A stretch of 32,641 nt of DNA from Deltaproteobacteria bacterium. Lineage in GTDB: Bacteria > Desulfobacterota > JADFVX01. Each line of letters begins with the position of its first letter. The stretch's first letter is position 1. Position numbers and translations under genes: made by a program. Location: positions 1 through 32,641 of the forward strand of contig JAOUBX010000049.1 in the NCBI GenBank assembly GCA_029860075.1. The letters run 5' to 3'. Positions 1-6,991 of the stretch are shown here, piece by piece. The notes under the pieces were generated by a model that was given only the letters and a program-made list of their open reading frames with translations, did not search any database and was not told the DNA's origin.

Positions 1-145
1 TAAAGAGAGGCTTTGTCCTTTAAACCCGCAAGCCCCTCAGCTATTACGTTAGCAGGTATATGAGCGAAGAACGAAAAGAAATGGAACGCGCCCTGAAAGA
101 GGCTTTTAAATATTAGGGACACTTCCCATTTTAAAAACTAAGAAA

Positions 146-216
146 CAGGGTCGCATCTTAACAGGCTGTCCGAGAATAAGTTTTGGATTGTTCGCTTAAT
201 AATTAAGATGCTACCC
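146..216. repeat. dispersed palindromic repeat, copy A
   Basis: GGGTCGCATCTTAA at 148-161 is mirrored by its near-perfect inverse at 203-216 (one mismatch), enclosing a spacer. The segment 177-207 is identical over 31 bases to 6813-6843. Related copies lie at 1365-1406, 1871-1913, 6789-6843 and 8190-8220. The layout resembles REP/MITE-type non-autonomous elements; the mobilising enzyme is not visible in the window. Confidence 0.75.
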
Positions 217-370
217 TCATATCTCCTCATATCTCACAGGGTAACTGGATGGTTTTGCGTGGAGACGTTTATGCCCTTTGGGTACTGAGGCACGGAGAAA
301 GATGGTACAATAGCTGATGAAATTTTTTTAATCTTATTGAACCAACATTATTATCTGCCGGGAGCAATAA

Positions 371-402
371 AAAAGCCTGAACCGATATTGATTCAGGCTT
401 TT
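371..402 (-). terminator. rho-independent terminator
   Basis: A perfect 11-bp stem (AAAAGCCTGAA / TTCAGGCTTTT) has a 10-base loop. On the minus strand the stem is followed by a run of T, so it fits as the end of the lipoprotein transcript that stops at 456. The flanking A and T runs could make it bidirectional. Confidence 0.8.
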
Positions 403-455
403 CTCTTTGATTTATACTTTTCCCGGAATGGTTACATCTGGGCAATTAATTTATA

Positions 456-1241
456 TCATTCATTTAAGCACTGAATAAAAATGTCATTAGAGCATAACTG
501 TTTACTATTTATCGGGTTGCCTGATTCTTTATATTTCTTCTTGGCATGGGAAGGGTTGACCCGAACATCAATAATGTTTGAAGCAAGAGGACTCCATGAA
601 CCAGGATGGGGATTTTCTGAAATATTAACATAGATAGCAAAGCTATCGGGTGAACTATATAATACGGGAATTATATCAGCAGATAATGAGGCACTTCCTG
701 TTCCTGTCGTATATACCTCAAATGTACTGGTAGTTAAAGTAAAGGCATTAGCTTCTCCTGTATTGAAACCTAAATATACAATACCGTTATTAGTAGAAGA
801 GAGCCGGTAATCGAAGTCGACCTGAAAGGTTGTTAAGATCCCTTCTGTCACTGAAGTGGGGGAACTAAATGTTATTTCTATGGCATCACCATTACAAACG
901 TCCGGTACCGATGATGCTCGTACATATTCGAAAATAACGTTGCCGTCGGCATCTTTAAGAGTAAGAATATTCCCTTCAAGAGATAAATTGAAGCTCATAG
1001 AAAAAATATCCAATTTATCACCATCTACTGAGCCCGTATAAAATGGTGCATATCCATTATGCATGGTGCATTGTCGCATTGTAACCGTATTATCACTTTC
1101 TATTTCCAAATAGTGCTTTCCGGACTCGTTATACCAGGCACCCGCATAGGGTGAAGTATTAGAATTATCACTATCGTCTCCAAAGCAACCTATTAGCATT
1201 TGGCATATTAGTGCAATAGTCAGGATATCTTTTATTTTCAC
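456..1241 (-). CDS. putative outer-surface lipoprotein, unknown function
   Basis: A 261-residue protein with a short hydrophobic N terminus ending in a lipobox (Leu-Ile-Gly-Cys19), so it is probably lipid-anchored in the envelope. After the Cys comes a Ser/Asp/Asn-rich linker, then a beta-rich region with no domain I recognise. The start is GTG at 1239-1241, preceded by a clear AGGAGG about 10 bases upstream; no in-frame ATG is better placed. It stands alone, with its own terminator at 371-402, and is flanked on both sides by copies of the dispersed repeat. That and its AT-rich base use suggest accessory DNA. Two Cys lie in the N-terminal third and three further on, including two close to the C terminus, so disulfides are possible. 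Function unknown. Confidence 0.75.
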   Translation of the reverse strand: MKIKDILTIALICQMLIGCFGDDSDNSNTSPYAGAWYNESGKHYLEIESDNTVTMRQCTMHNGYAPFYTGSVDGDKLDIFSMSFNLSLEGNILTLKDADGNVIFEYVRASSVPDVCNGDAIEITFSSPTSVTEGILTTFQVDFDYRLSSTNNGIVYLGFNTGEANAFTLTTSTFEVYTTGTGSASLSADIIPVLYSSPDSFAIYVNISENPHPGSWSPLASNIIDVRVNPSHAKKKYKESGNPINSKQLCSNDIFIQCLNE

Positions 1242-1364
1242 TTTATCATTTCCTCCTTTTGATATATATGTAGTGTCATGTTTTGAAATTTGACTATTGT
1301 ATCATGTTTTCTTGATGTTTAAAAATTTTATTTGATGAAATAGAACAACAGTGATCGTTAAAAA

Positions 1365-1406
1365 AAGAGCTAAAAGGGTCGCATCTTAATTATTAAGGTG
1401 CGACCC
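1365..1406. repeat. dispersed palindromic repeat, copy B
   Basis: The tightest copy of the family: GGGTCGCATCTTAA (1376-1389) and its inverse (1393-1406) are separated by only 3 bases and would form a 14-bp hairpin with one G-T pair. The left flank from 1365 matches 8190-8220 closely, with one substitution and one deletion. Confidence 0.8.
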
Positions 1407-1521
1407 TCATATCTTCAACTTTCAAGCACAAAGTTGCAATCTTTGCTCGAATATGATTTAGTCTTAATCAAAAACTTTGCGCTGCTGGTTGGCGTTATCC
1501 TTATGTTTTAAAGGTGCATCA

Positions 1522-1866
1522 ATGAAAAGTAGAGCCATTTTAATTTCATTCATTTTTTCAGCATTATTAATGACGAGCCATTTATTTGCTGCCGATGCAG
1601 TTCCATATACTATTCAGAGTATTAAGTCTGTTGGTTCAGGTTACGTTGAGTTAGTTGGGCCAGGTAAAATTCGGGTTAAAGATAAAGTATTGCCTTATGT
1701 AGACACCAAGTACATTAGGGTAAGCAGTATTGGAACCATGACTAGTATTGAAAATATTACAAAAGGTTGCATGCTTGCCTACGCATCAGAGGGGTATGCT
1801 GAAAGTATTACCGTAAGCCGGCAATCTTGCGATCAAATACTCACCGTTATTAATAGTGCCAAATAA
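1522..1866 (+). CDS. small exported protein, unknown function
   Basis: A 114-residue protein starting at the ATG at 1522, which has AAGGTG 7 bases upstream. A longer reading from 1477 is possible, but it would place 15 odd residues before the signal peptide and overlap an upstream inverted repeat. Residues 1-23 form a typical Sec signal peptide (Lys/Arg start, hydrophobic core, Ala-Ala cleavage site), so the mature protein of about 91 residues is periplasmic or secreted. The mature part has two Cys about 30 residues apart, suitable for a disulfide. No family recognised. It lies between two copies of the dispersed repeat, and an imperfect hairpin (1425-1435 with 1473-1483) sits just upstream. 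Confidence 0.65.
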   Translation: MKSRAILISFIFSALLMTSHLFAADAVPYTIQSIKSVGSGYVELVGPGKIRVKDKVLPYVDTKYIRVSSIGTMTSIENITKGCMLAYASEGYAESITVSRQSCDQILTVINSAK

Positions 1867-1870
1867 TTCT

Positions 1871-1913
1871 AAGAAACGGGGTCGTATTTCCTCGTACATA
1901 TCCCCCACGACCC
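1871..1913. repeat. dispersed palindromic repeat, diverged copy C
   Basis: Begins with the same AAGAAACNGGGTCG core as the other copies and has short inverted arms GGGTCGT (1879-1885) and ACGACCC (1907-1913). It lies 5 bases after the stop codon of the small exported protein and could act as its transcription end. Confidence 0.55.
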
Positions 1914-2006
1914 ATATATCAAATTCTCCTTCTTTCTGCTTTACTTCAGACATGGCTTGACTCCTTAAATGAATGAATGTGGTGATATTGTCATCGTATA
2001 TCTTCA

Positions 2007-2034
2007 TTGTCAAGATTTGTTATTCGATTATAAT
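2007..2034 (+). promoter_or_regulatory. sigma-70 type promoter of the RHH gene
   Basis: TTGTCA (2007-2012), a 16-base spacer and a perfect TATAAT (2029-2034). Transcription would be expected to start around 2041-2042, exactly at the ATG of the ribbon-helix-helix gene, which implies a leaderless mRNA. Confidence 0.65.
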
Positions 2035-2041
2035 GCAAAGC

Positions 2042-2221
2042 ATGAAGAACACAGTCCAAAAGAAAACGGAACGCTTCACAATTGTAACTATTCCAATAGT
2101 GATCGAATCACTCAAAAAAGTTGCAAAATCAAATGAACGTTCTCTGAACTGGCAGATAGAGCGGATTTTGAAAGATTGGTTGCTTGAAAAGGGTGAGATT
2201 AAGCAGAAAGACCTGGATTAG
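2042..2221 (+). CDS. ribbon-helix-helix (Arc/MetJ-type) small DNA-binding protein
   Basis: A 59-residue protein with the Arc/CopG pattern: a short beta strand (RFTIVTIP, about residues 9-16), then two helices carrying the characteristic S-x-N turn (ERSLNWQIERILKDWL). Such proteins dimerise and bind operators, often as antitoxins or self-regulators. An earlier ATG at 2033 lies inside the -10 box, so 2042 is the better start. There is no ribosome binding site, and the predicted transcript begins at the start codon, so it is probably translated leaderless. A strong terminator follows at 2262-2295, making this a one-gene unit. No toxin partner is adjacent. A palindrome in the promoter of the DUF262 gene downstream is a possible target. 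Confidence 0.7.
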   Translation: MKNTVQKKTERFTIVTIPIVIESLKKVAKSNERSLNWQIERILKDWLLEKGEIKQKDLD

Positions 2222-2261
2222 TATTTAAGCAATTTCTGCAAAACCGGATTTGAATGAATGA

Positions 2262-2295
2262 AAGGGAAGGTGTGGAGCCTTCCCTTATTTTTTTT
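2262..2295 (+). terminator. rho-independent terminator
   Basis: A perfect 9-bp stem (AAGGGAAGG / CCTTCCCTT) with a 7-base loop, followed by A and eight T. It ends the ribbon-helix-helix transcript. Confidence 0.9.
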
Positions 2296-2308
2296 CTGTG
2301 CTTGATAA

Positions 2309-2434
2309 ATGCCTGGTTGCAAGCCTGACCTCAGGCCACGCAAATCTTCCTCACTTCATGAAAAAGGGATATTGAAGAAAGAGAAAATTATTGAGGAGAT
2401 AAAGAGGTTAAAGGAGCGACAAGAAAAGAAATGA
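2309..2434 (+). CDS. doubtful 41-residue basic ORF
   Basis: An open frame from the ATG at 2309 to the TGA at 2432-2434 encodes a very basic peptide. Its second half is Lys/Glu-rich and helical (KKEKIIEEIKRLKERQEKK). There is no ribosome binding site, and it begins just after a strong terminator, so it is more likely a gene remnant than a working gene. The rest of the gap up to 2724 shows only the promoter at 2645-2673. Confidence 0.2.
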   Translation: MPGCKPDLRPRKSSSLHEKGILKKEKIIEEIKRLKERQEKK

Positions 2435-2644
2435 CTTCTTCCTGTAGTCATCATTATTAACTCACCCTGGAAAGTAGTAGCTTTCAAGCAGTAATAAATA
2501 CTTTACTTCAGCTTTCTCAAGTAGGAGAAGATATTAATCATGAATACATAATCGATTTCTTGATAACATGAAAAGTGTGGTGTTAATAGGTTAGGAATTT
2601 TAGGTTTTGTATCTATTAGTGTCAGCAAATTTAGCTCAAATCGA

Positions 2645-2673
2645 TTGACAAGTGTCAAGTTGATGAATAAAGT
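2645..2673 (+). promoter_or_regulatory. promoter with overlapping palindromic operator
   Basis: A perfect -35 TTGACA (2645-2650), a 17-base spacer and a TAAAGT -10 (2668-2673), about 58 bases before the DUF262 start. The -35 box is the left half of a perfect 6-2-6 palindrome, TTGACA-AG-TGTCAA (2645-2658). A dimeric repressor bound there would block polymerase. Confidence 0.6.
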
Positions 2674-3283
2674 AGAGAAAAACTCGTTAATAACATAGTT
2701 AGCTAATAAGTACAATTAAGAAAGGTGAAAATGAAAGATAAAAAACAAGCCAAATCTGGGCCAACCGCCTCTCTACCAAAAGACCCCCAGCCAAGTGTAG
2801 ACAGAATAGATGACCTAGCATCTCGGGTAATAAAGGGAGATATTTTACTGCCCAAGTTTCAAAGGGATTTTGTTTGGGAAAGGTCTCAGGTGCTTAATCT
2901 TCTAGATTCAATTGTAAGAAATTACCCGATTGGAAGTATTTTGCTTTGGCAAAGCCGACAAGAACTTAGAAGTGAAAATAAAATCGCGGATCTTGAGATA
3001 AATCTCCCCAAACCGGATTATCCGGTAAACTATTTGCTAGATGGGCAACAGCGTTTATCGGCAATTTGTGGTTCGATGTATTGGCACGGTACAAATCCAC
3101 AAAGTATTTGGAACCTTGCTTACGACCTACGATTGCAAAAATTTATTTTTCTAGATTCGTTGGGCGATCCTCCACAGCACCAAATTAGAATGAATAAACT
3201 CAAAGATCCCTCATCATTTTATAAGCATGTCGCTATGCTTTCAAATCTCGATGTGATCCTCCCCCACTAATGTGGAGAGTAAG

Positions 3284-4168
3284 TTAAGCCACTTTTTTAT
3301 ACTCTACCCATTCTTCTTCAAAAGATACAGGTGATTTATAGTTGTTCGTAGAATGCCTTCTCCGCCGATTATAATAAACCTCAATATAATTGAATAAGCT
3401 TTGCTCCGCTTCCTGATCATTCTTGAAGCAGACATGATGAGTCAGTTGTGTTTTCAAGGTATGAAAAAAAGACTCTACAACCGCATTATCCCAGCAATTA
3501 CCCTTCCGGCTCATACTTTGTATAAAACCGTGGGTTGATAGCTTTTCTCGAAAATCTCTACAGGCATATTGAATTCCACGATCACTGTGGACCATCAATC
3601 CCCTGTCAGGCCTCCGCCTTAATATCGCTTTGTTCAGCGCTTTCATCGTTGAATACCTTTCAAGGGAATCACTTAAATCCCAGCCCACTACAATCCTGGA
3701 AAAAAGATCAATAAAAACACTTAGATAATACCACTTTCGTCCAATTCTCAAATAAGTAATATCACCTGCCCAGACATGGTTGGGAGAACACACATCAAAC
3801 CCCCTGTTTAACAGGTTTTCCGCAACAGGCTCTTTGTGCCTGGAATCAGTTGTTGTTACAAACTTCTTTACCGTTTTACATCGTAAGCCTTCCTTTTTCA
3901 TTAGTCTGGCGACCCTATTCTTGCCTACTTTGGAGAATTCAGGCTCGGAATTCAGGTCTGCCGTTATCATTGGACTGCCTGCCATACCCTTATGCTCTTC
4001 AAAAAGTGCTCTTATACGCTGATTTAAACGCTCATTTTCTTGACTTCGACGGGATTTCGGGGCTTTGAGCCAACGATAATAACCACTGGGGGCACATTTT
4101 AAAACCTGGCACATTTTCACCACAGGGTATGAGTCGTTGTTTTGCTCAATAAATTTATATCTCATCAC
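3284..4168 (-). CDS. IS3-family transposase OrfB (DDE integrase)
   Basis: A 294-residue catalytic subunit. The N terminus has the HTH_21-like region (SGYYRWLKAPKSRR). The rve integrase core follows with the three acidic residues in WAGDITYL, HSDRGIQY and DNAVVESFF, and ends with the usual YYNRRRRHSTNNYKSPVSFEE block. All motifs are present and there is no internal stop, so it looks functional. Its ATG overlaps the orfA stop by 4 bases, but the main product is expected to be the OrfAB fusion made by -1 frameshifting at 4195-4201. The OrfB frame is open from that site down to its own ATG. Confidence 0.93.
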   Translation of the reverse strand: MMRYKFIEQNNDSYPVVKMCQVLKCAPSGYYRWLKAPKSRRSQENERLNQRIRALFEEHKGMAGSPMITADLNSEPEFSKVGKNRVARLMKKEGLRCKTVKKFVTTTDSRHKEPVAENLLNRGFDVCSPNHVWAGDITYLRIGRKWYYLSVFIDLFSRIVVGWDLSDSLERYSTMKALNKAILRRRPDRGLMVHSDRGIQYACRDFREKLSTHGFIQSMSRKGNCWDNAVVESFFHTLKTQLTHHVCFKNDQEAEQSLFNYIEVYYNRRRRHSTNNYKSPVSFEEEWVEYKKVA

Positions 4169-4467
4169 TGTGCTCTGCTGAAAATGGCCATGGCCTTTTT
4201 TAAGATGTCACGCTCCATCTCCGTATCTTTTAGCTTCTTCTCAAGTTCTCGCAATCGCTTCTGGTCTTCTGTTAAAGCCTCAATGCCCTTGCCAGGAAAT
4301 GCCAGCTCACCTTTTTTCTCTAAGGCTTTTCTCCATTGATAAATCAGATCCTTACTGATCCCCAATTTCTCAGCAACTTCCGATACGCTTCTTCCTGGCT
4401 CTTGAGCCAGCATCACCGCATTTCTCTTAAAGTCTGAATCATACTTCCTTCGATCTTGAATACCCAT
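4165..4467 (-). CDS. IS3-family transposase OrfA (HTH_Tnp_1)
   Basis: A 100-residue protein with the N-terminal helix-turn-helix that recognises the IS ends (YDSDFKRNAVMLAQEPGRSVSEVAEKLGISKDLIYQWRK), followed by a leucine-zipper-like helix (LRELEKKLKDTEMERDILKKAM) used for multimerisation. The ATG start at 4465-4467 has a strong AGGAGG 6-7 bases upstream. The slippery heptamer A-AAA-AAG lies in the codons for the last Leu-Lys-Lys of the zipper, at the position expected for IS3 elements. OrfA alone usually acts as a regulator of transposition. Confidence 0.93.
   Translation of the reverse strand: MGIQDRRKYDSDFKRNAVMLAQEPGRSVSEVAEKLGISKDLIYQWRKALEKKGELAFPGKGIEALTEDQKRLRELEKKLKDTEMERDILKKAMAIFSRAQ
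4195..4201 (-). other. programmed -1 frameshift heptamer A_AAA_AAG
   Basis: Read on the minus strand, the zero frame is TTA-AAA-AAG, so the heptamer is in the correct phase for tandem slippage. The -1 frame then runs without a stop into the OrfB frame. Confidence 0.8.
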
Positions 4468-5753
4468 TCTTTCCTCCTGTCGTGTTATTATAACGACTTA
4501 ACTGGGTCTCCACAATATCGGGGAAGGTTCAATGCTGGCGACAAAGACAAACTAAAAGACAATGCAGATCTTTTATTCAATCGGTTTAAGGATTATAAGA
4601 TTGCCGTAGTTACCCTTGGTGACATGTCTATCGAAGACGTTGCTCCAATCTTTGAAAGAATTAACAGTACCGGTACAAGACTCACAATAGTTGATTTAAT
4701 GCGAGCCGCAACTTGGAGCCAGGATTTTGACCTCATTGATGCTATTGACGACGTGAGAGCAGTACTATCAGAAAAGGGTTTTGCAGATTTAGATCGTAAA
4801 GTTATTCTTCGAACAATGTCTGCGGCAGCAGGGGGTGGTTTTTCGGTAGATAGCATTGGCAGCTTGAGGAAATTTGGCTCAGAAAAATTAAAAAAGGCAG
4901 CCCTTGAAGCAGAAGAAGCCTATCGTCTTGCTGTTGATTTTTTATCAACACAAATAAAAATACCTTCGGTGGCAATACTCCCATATGCAAATCAAATTGT
5001 TGTTTTAGCTGATTTGTTTAGAAAGTTACCTAAACCTAGTGCTGAACAATACAAGGAAATCCATAAATGGTTTTGGCAAACTGCGGCGTCTGGGTATTTT
5101 AGTGGCTGGAACACTGGCATGATGGCTAGTGACAAACAAGCCGTAATAAAGTTTGCCGATGGCATTGCACCAAATATAAATGTCCCCAGTGCTGTAAGAC
5201 CCCCTGTTGGAATTTGGTCTAGCAGACAATTCAGAGGTAACGGAGCCCATGCAAAGTTAATTGGAATTTTACTGGCATATCACAATCCTGTTGATTTGTT
5301 GACTGGGCAGGTCATTGAAGTCTCAAGAGCCTTGGCTTGGACAAACGCCAAAGAGTATCATCATTTTTTTCCGAAAGATTTTCTTAAAAGAAAGAAAGTC
5401 GATAGCTCAAAAATTAATTGTCTAGCCAATATCATAATGCTTTCATCATCTAGTAATAAAATCATTTCCAATAAATCGCCATCCGAGTATTTGCCTGAGG
5501 TTGCAAAAGCTGCAGGCGCTGATTTAGAAAAATGGCTCGATTCAAACTTAATAACTATCGAAGCTTACGAAGCTGCGCTAAACGACGACTTTGAATTGTT
5601 TTTAAAGCTTAGAGCGAACATCTTTGATAAAGCTGTCAATGAACTTGCCCATTGGTAAAGGCATTGCTTCAAGTATTGCGAAAGCTAACAAAACGCTTCT
5701 AGTGATTTTAAAACCGCTGCGCAGTTTTAAAACACCAGAGCTTTGGCGTTCAA

Positions 5754-5913
5754 GCTGTAGAAAAACCCGATTTTTTGAATTTATTTAAATTGAGAAAGAT
5801 TTTTCAAAAAAATGACCTCTAAGATTAGCCTGTAAGAGGAGTTCTCGCAGAAAAGAGGGGTTTGGAGACCCCTTTATTTTACTAATTATTTATTTTAGGG
5901 GGTTTTCTACAGC
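5754..5913. mobile_element. 160-bp MITE with GCTGTAGAAAAACCC ends
   Basis: Terminal inverted repeats GCTGTAGAAAAACCC (5754-5768) and GGGGGTTTTCTACAGC (5898-5913) bound an AT-rich interior with no coding capacity. No clear target duplication is visible. The interior carries a terminator. Confidence 0.7.
5856..5880 (+). terminator. terminator inside the MITE
   Basis: A 6-bp stem AGGGGT / ACCCCT with loop TTGGAG, followed by TTATTTT. It would stop plus-strand transcripts coming from the DUF262 locus before they reach the 5941 gene. Confidence 0.6.
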
Positions 5914-5940
5914 CTCGTTGGGCCTACAAAGGAGGCAATC

Positions 5941-6420
5941 ATGAACTATCTTAGCAATATAATTTCCCTTTTAGCGATAGTTGTAAGTGTAACTGCTCTC
6001 ACTAGAGCTCGTAAAGCTACCGAAGGTGTAGAAAAAAAAGAACTAATGGATAAACGAAATTTATCTCGACAAGTCACCACGGCAATGCTGGCACGGATTG
6101 ATTACCTCCTAATCAGAAGAGCAATGATGAGAGATGCAGTTTCTTCACACAAGAATGCTAACAGTATACCTCAAAATAAGGCAGATGAGATTGATGCGCT
6201 ACTTACAAAATTAGACCAGCGTATTGAGAGTCTGGAAAGAATGAGAGGCAAAACTACTGAAATATTGGATACTTTAGACGATGACAACGAAATGGCTGGT
6301 AAAGATATAAACTACTTTATAAATGTTCTTGGTGAATATGACACGTGTAAGACATATTTAGAGGGCAACGCATTTGATGCTGAGTTAATTGAGGATCAGC
6401 GATGTATTGACAACTTATAG
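5941..6420 (+). CDS. small membrane-anchored coiled-coil protein, likely integron cassette gene
   Basis: A 159-residue protein with one N-terminal membrane helix (about residues 4-20), a basic segment just after it, and a long mostly helical cytoplasmic region with coiled-coil character (KADEIDALLTKLDQRIESLERM). The C terminus is acidic. No family recognised. The ATG is preceded by a strong AGGAGG at the right distance, and only 17 bases separate it from the GTTGGGC box. Twenty-one bases after the stop lies GCCCAAC and a second attC-like palindrome. One compact gene, no promoter of its own and recombination-site-like ends are what a gene cassette looks like. Such cassette proteins with a membrane anchor and helical domain are often of unknown or defence-related function; that is only a guess here. 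Confidence 0.7.
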   Translation: MNYLSNIISLLAIVVSVTALTRARKATEGVEKKELMDKRNLSRQVTTAMLARIDYLLIRRAMMRDAVSSHKNANSIPQNKADEIDALLTKLDQRIESLERMRGKTTEILDTLDDDNEMAGKDINYFINVLGEYDTCKTYLEGNAFDAELIEDQRCIDNL

Positions 6421-6440
6421 TTTGCCATTTGAATTACTTG

Positions 6441-6504
6441 GCCCAACCCAACATTCAACCCGACCGCTATTAGCTCGTTTCACTCGCTAAACGCAGCCGG
6501 TTAA
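6441..6504 (+). other. attC-like structure lacking its R' box
   Basis: GCCCAAC (6441-6447) is a perfect R'' (RYYYAAC) and the exact inverse of the GTTGGGC box upstream of the gene. After it, 5' arm 6455-6474 and 3' arm 6486-6504 pair at about 15 of 19 positions with one extrahelical base, as in attC hairpins. No GTTRRRY box follows, so the site seems truncated. Confidence 0.4.
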
Positions 6505-6664
6505 TTAAATCGTAATACTCACTTTCAACCAATAATCATTGATTCTGTAATTTAGTAATTCCGTTGCTTTGTAGGTGTAACAAATATCCTCACACCTCAT
6601 TAAGTTGACCCCCCCCCTTTATAATATCCTTTTCACCATCAACAAATTCATATTTCAATCCCTG

Positions 6665-6706
6665 AAGGGGCGAGTCAATCCATTTTGACCGCCCCTTTTC
6701 TTTTTT
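6665..6706 (+). terminator. rho-independent terminator
   Basis: Stem AAGGGGCG-(A)-GTCAA pairs with TTGAC-CGCCCCTT with one bulged A and a 6-base loop, followed by TTTTCTTTTTT. It points along the plus strand, 245 bases past the cassette gene. Confidence 0.7.
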
Positions 6707-6720
6707 GAACAGCCCCGTAG

Positions 6721-6745
6721 GGCGGATAAGCCTGCGCCATCCGCC
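6721..6745. repeat. GC-rich hairpin repeat
   Basis: GGCGGAT and ATCCGCC form a perfect 7-bp stem around an 11-base loop, in a GTAGGGCGGAT...ATCCGCC context that is common as an intergenic repeat in many bacterial genomes. Confidence 0.5.
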
Positions 6746-6788
6746 GCATGATTGAAGCATTACACCATGCCAAATTACAGACGACGAA

Positions 6789-6843
6789 GAAACAGAGTCG
6801 CATCTTAATTATTAAGTTTTGGATTGTTCGCTTAATAATTAAG
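6789..6843. repeat. dispersed palindromic repeat, copy D
   Basis: Shares AAGAAACAG-GTCGCATCTTAA with copies A and B, and 6813-6843 is identical over 31 bases to 177-207. Inner arms CTTAATTATTAAG and CTTAATAATTAAG are inverse to each other. Confidence 0.75.
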
Positions 6844-6962
6844 GGACTGTTGCTCAAAGAAACAGAGACCCTTCGGCAGGCTCAGGGTGACAGAGGTAGC
6901 AGGGTGAGTGCAGCGCAGTGAAACCTATCCTTGCTACTATATGCCAGACTCTATAAAAAGAA

Positions 6963-6986
6963 AAAGGCCGGATTACTCCGGCCTTT
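6963..6986 (-). terminator. rho-independent terminator
   Basis: A perfect 10-bp stem (AAAGGCCGGA / TCCGGCCTTT) with a 4-base loop sits 5 bases after the stop codon at 6992. On the minus strand a long T-rich tract follows. Confidence 0.9.
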
Positions 6987-6991
6987 CTTCA

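Larger units (their letters stand above)
1..455. other. intergenic, no supported complete gene
   Basis: No complete gene is supported here. A short frame on the plus strand ends at a TAG at 117-119 and could be the tail of something upstream, but a stop at 21-23 in the same frame leaves too little to identify. The rest holds one copy of the dispersed palindromic repeat (146-216) and a terminator (371-402) serving the minus-strand lipoprotein gene. Confidence 0.6.
3271..4514 (-). mobile_element. complete IS3-family insertion sequence
   Basis: About 1,244 bp with terminal inverted repeats starting TGTGGAGA at the left and ending in its inverse at 4514; roughly 15 of the first 20 bases match, including an inner AGTTAAG block. 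The ends have the TG...CA form typical of IS3. It contains overlapping orfA and orfB with an intact DDE triad and a programmed frameshift site. The 3-bp flanks (TAA and ATA) do not match as a simple duplication. The flanking gene's frame instead suggests a 2-bp TA duplication, with ends at 3270 and 4515. Confidence 0.92.
2731..5658 (+). pseudogene. GmrSD/DUF262-type modification-dependent nuclease, split by IS3 element
   Basis: Residues before the insertion carry the DUF262 (ParB/GmrS-like) signatures QRDFVWERSQV, YPIGSILLW and the nucleotide-binding YLLDGQQRLSAI. The part after it carries the FERINSTGT segment and, near the C terminus, an HNH-like nuclease region (EYHHFFPKDF, then LSSSSNKIISNKSPSEYL), as in GmrD/DUF1524. 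Family members restrict phage DNA with modified cytosines. Chosen start: ATG 2731 with AAAGG 5 bases upstream; an in-frame GTG at 2725 lies in that site. An IS3-family element sits at about 3271-4514 and brings a TAA at 3268-3270. Joining base 3269 to 4518 restores one frame (H-Y-R-G-R-F) of about 559 residues with no other lesion, so disruption is recent and precise excision would repair it. As it stands the gene is presumably inactive. Confidence 0.85.
5684..5923 (+). other. attC-like recombination site, interrupted by a MITE
   Basis: Starts 25 bases after the DUF262 stop. Elements in order: GCTAAC (5684-5689, R''-like), AACGC (L''-like), a long palindrome centred near 5720 (TTTTAAAAC / GTTTTAAAA, extended by GCTTCTAGTG / CACCAGAGC), TTGGCGTT (5743-5750, L'-like), then the MITE 5754-5913. 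After it comes GTTGGGC (5917-5923), a perfect integron R' box (GTTRRRY). The next gene begins 17 bases after the box, as in gene cassettes. R'' matches its consensus only partly, so this is a motif-based call. Confidence 0.45.
6421..6991. other. repeat-rich intergenic region, no gene
   Basis: Contains the second attC-like structure (6441-6504), a nine-base C run (6609-6617), a terminator (6665-6706), a GC-rich hairpin (6721-6745), copy D of the dispersed repeat (6789-6843) and a half-copy of the CCTTCGACAGGCTCAGGGTGAC type repeat (about 6868-6892). The open frames here translate these repeats and are not genes. Confidence 0.7.

Noticed and set aside
21..119. C-terminal tail of an upstream gene ending at 117-119
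   Set aside because: A stop at 21-23 in the same frame leaves about 31 codons without recognisable content; a frameshifted remnant is possible but cannot be shown.
1425..1497. A further attC-like site before the gene at 1522 (hairpin 1425-1435 with 1473-1483, then GGCGTTATCC)
   Set aside because: The R' box would be GTTATCC, off consensus, and no matching R'' box is found on the left or after the gene stop.
1786..2013. Minus-strand open frame of 75 residues overlapping the small exported protein
   Set aside because: It translates repeat copy C and the end of the exported protein gene on the other strand, and has no ribosome binding site or known family.
6675..6857. Minus-strand open frame of 60 residues
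   Set aside because: It runs through the hairpin at 6721-6745 and repeat copy D; the peptide is translated repeat sequence.
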